From assembly GCF_038070005.1 (NCBI RefSeq), contig NZ_JBBPCO010000010.1:62001-126000 (forward strand): a DNA stretch of 64,000 nucleotides. Direction: 5' to 3'. Position numbers and translations under genes: made by a program. Shown in pieces: positions 63,160 to 64,000 of the stretch. The first letter of the stretch is position 1. The number at the start of each line of letters is the position of its first letter. Below the pieces are notes generated by a model. It made no database searches, was not told the DNA's origin, and was given only the letters and a program-made list of their open reading frames with translations. The stretch is from Thermithiobacillus plumbiphilus. GTDB taxonomy: Bacteria > Pseudomonadota > Gammaproteobacteria > Acidithiobacillales > Thermithiobacillaceae.

Positions 63160-64000
63160 CACCGGGCTCTCCGGCCGGATTGCGTCCGGCTGATCTCCTG
63201 ATACAGAGCCAGATAATCCCGGGCCATGCGCTTACCGGAAAAGTGTAGCTCGGCATGTCTCCGGCAGGTCTGCGGGTCGATGTCGGGCAGGCGACGCATG
63301 GCGGCGATCATGCCCTCCACATCCTCCACCAGGAATCCGGTCTGGCCGTCCACCACCACTTCCGGCAATGCCCCGCGCCGGAAGGCGATGACTGGCGTGC
63401 CGCAGGCGGCGGCCTCCATGGCCACCAGCGAGCTGGTCTCCGCCACCTCGGAAGGAATGAGCAGGGCGCGGGCTTCGGCGAGCAACAGGCGCTTTTGCTG
63501 GATCGAAGGCGCCTCGACGAAGCGCAACCGGGGACCGAGCTGGGCGGCAATCGTCGTTTCAAAATAGCGAACATGGCTCTCGAAGGGATAGACCTTGCCG
63601 ATGATCACCAGCGGGGCATCAATGCTTGCGGCAGCCGTGATGGCGTGGTGATAGCCCTTTTCGGGGCAGATGCGCCCAATGCAGAGAAAATGATCGCCGC
63701 GCGCAGGTGCTGGCGCGAACCGGTCGAGGCGGATGCCATTGGGAATCACGGGAATCGTTTCAGCCAGCGGACAATCGGCGTATTCGGCCTGCTGGCTGCT
63801 GGAAACGAAATTGTAGAAATGATGCGCGTTTCCAGTGAATGGCAAGCGATCGAGCAGCACGCGGGCCAGATGCAGGGTGCTCAGCAGGGGGGCAGGGGGC
63901 TGACTGAGCTGGTGCTGAACATGGCTGCCCTGGTTGTGCAGTACGTCAAAATGCTCGCGCGCCAGCAGCCTTTCCAGGGCCTTGAAATGCAGCCGCGATG
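63156..64000 (-). CDS. glycosyltransferase family 4-type, 5' truncated by the window end
   Basis: The frame stays open to the last base of the window on the minus strand, so only the C-terminal part (about 280 residues) is seen. The upstream part includes FDVLHNQGSH, typical of the N-terminal donor/acceptor half of GT-B enzymes. The C-terminal half has IPNGIRLDRF, CIGRICPEKGY, and the nucleotide-sugar binding segment MEAAACGTPVIAFRRGALPEVV (catalytic E-x7-E). It probably builds the same glycan as the neighbouring deacetylase, methyltransferase and glycosidase. Confidence 0.92.
   Translation of the reverse strand, partial: SRLHFKALERLLAREHFDVLHNQGSHVQHQLSQPPAPLLSTLHLARVLLDRLPFTGNAHHFYNFVSSSQQAEYADCPLAETIPVIPNGIRLDRFAPAPARGDHFLCIGRICPEKGYHHAITAAASIDAPLVIIGKVYPFESHVRYFETTIAAQLGPRLRFVEAPSIQQKRLLLAEARALLIPSEVAETSSLVAMEAAACGTPVIAFRRGALPEVVVDGQTGFLVEDVEGMIAAMRRLPDIDPQTCRRHAELHFSGKRMARDYLALYQEISRTQSGRRARC

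Overview
The window is GC-rich (roughly 60% by eye) and almost fully coding. It reads as a chromosomal segment of a gammaproteobacterial or Acidithiobacillia-like respiratory bacterium, probably a sulfur-oxidising chemolithotroph. The pointers are a complete cbb3 oxidase locus, a divergent SoxB/5'-nucleotidase-family protein, three tandem DUF2173-like proteins (a family I associate with sulfur and hydrogen oxidisers), and many rhodanese, glutaredoxin and thioredoxin genes. The genus is inference only; no rRNA, tRNA, CRISPR array or insertion sequence was seen.

Left part (1-13 kb): the 3' end of an RND adaptor gene with its permease. Then come a thiol and export housekeeping run (rhodanese yibN, grxC, trxC, secB, gpsA) and the convergent trmL and comF. 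Next is a biotin operon (unknown membrane protein, bioB, bioF, bioH, bioC, bioD) behind a BirA-like operator. The BioB lacks one canonical [2Fe-2S] cysteine and has extra cysteines, so it may be a type II enzyme.

13-23 kb: three DUF2173-like paralogs, then ccoNOQP (with an unusually long CcoO) and, after a terminator, the assembly genes ccoG, fixH, ccoI, ccoS. A 28-residue one-helix peptide and a strong terminator close the locus.

23-31 kb: a WYL-like protein, an orphan PAS-GAF-GAF histidine kinase, an RNA/ribosome-modification run (rlmJ, DUF2322, exonuclease III, prmB), a Sel1-repeat protein, a DUF4124 protein whose Shine-Dalgarno is sequestered in a hairpin, and a GST.

31-35 kb: a small accessory patch. 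It holds a Phd/RelE toxin-antitoxin pair, an in-frame RhuM-Fic-HsdS chimera, a HipA-like kinase with DUF3037, and a frameshifted hsdM fragment. This looks like a decayed type I restriction locus.

35-50 kb: a second exonuclease III, the SoxB-like protein, ferrochelatase, a CDF exporter, PAP2 and DedA membrane proteins, and a tripartite RND efflux system. A PepSY protein and a PmrA/QseB-like two-component system lie divergent to the efflux genes, with a CTTAAG-N5-CTTAAG site between them. Cyclopropane fatty acid synthase follows.

50-59 kb: stress and maintenance genes (GlsB/YeaQ, BON, isochorismatase-like, rhodanese, PIMT), an ECF sigma/anti-sigma pair with a di-haem peroxidase, ComFB, TldD, two gene remnants (one from an EamA transporter), a class II aldolase and tandem VanZ proteins. 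59.8-64 kb: a glycan-type cluster (histidine phosphatase, a GH-A glycosidase with apparently permuted barrel halves, a methyltransferase, a PIG-L deacetylase, and a glycosyltransferase cut by the window end).
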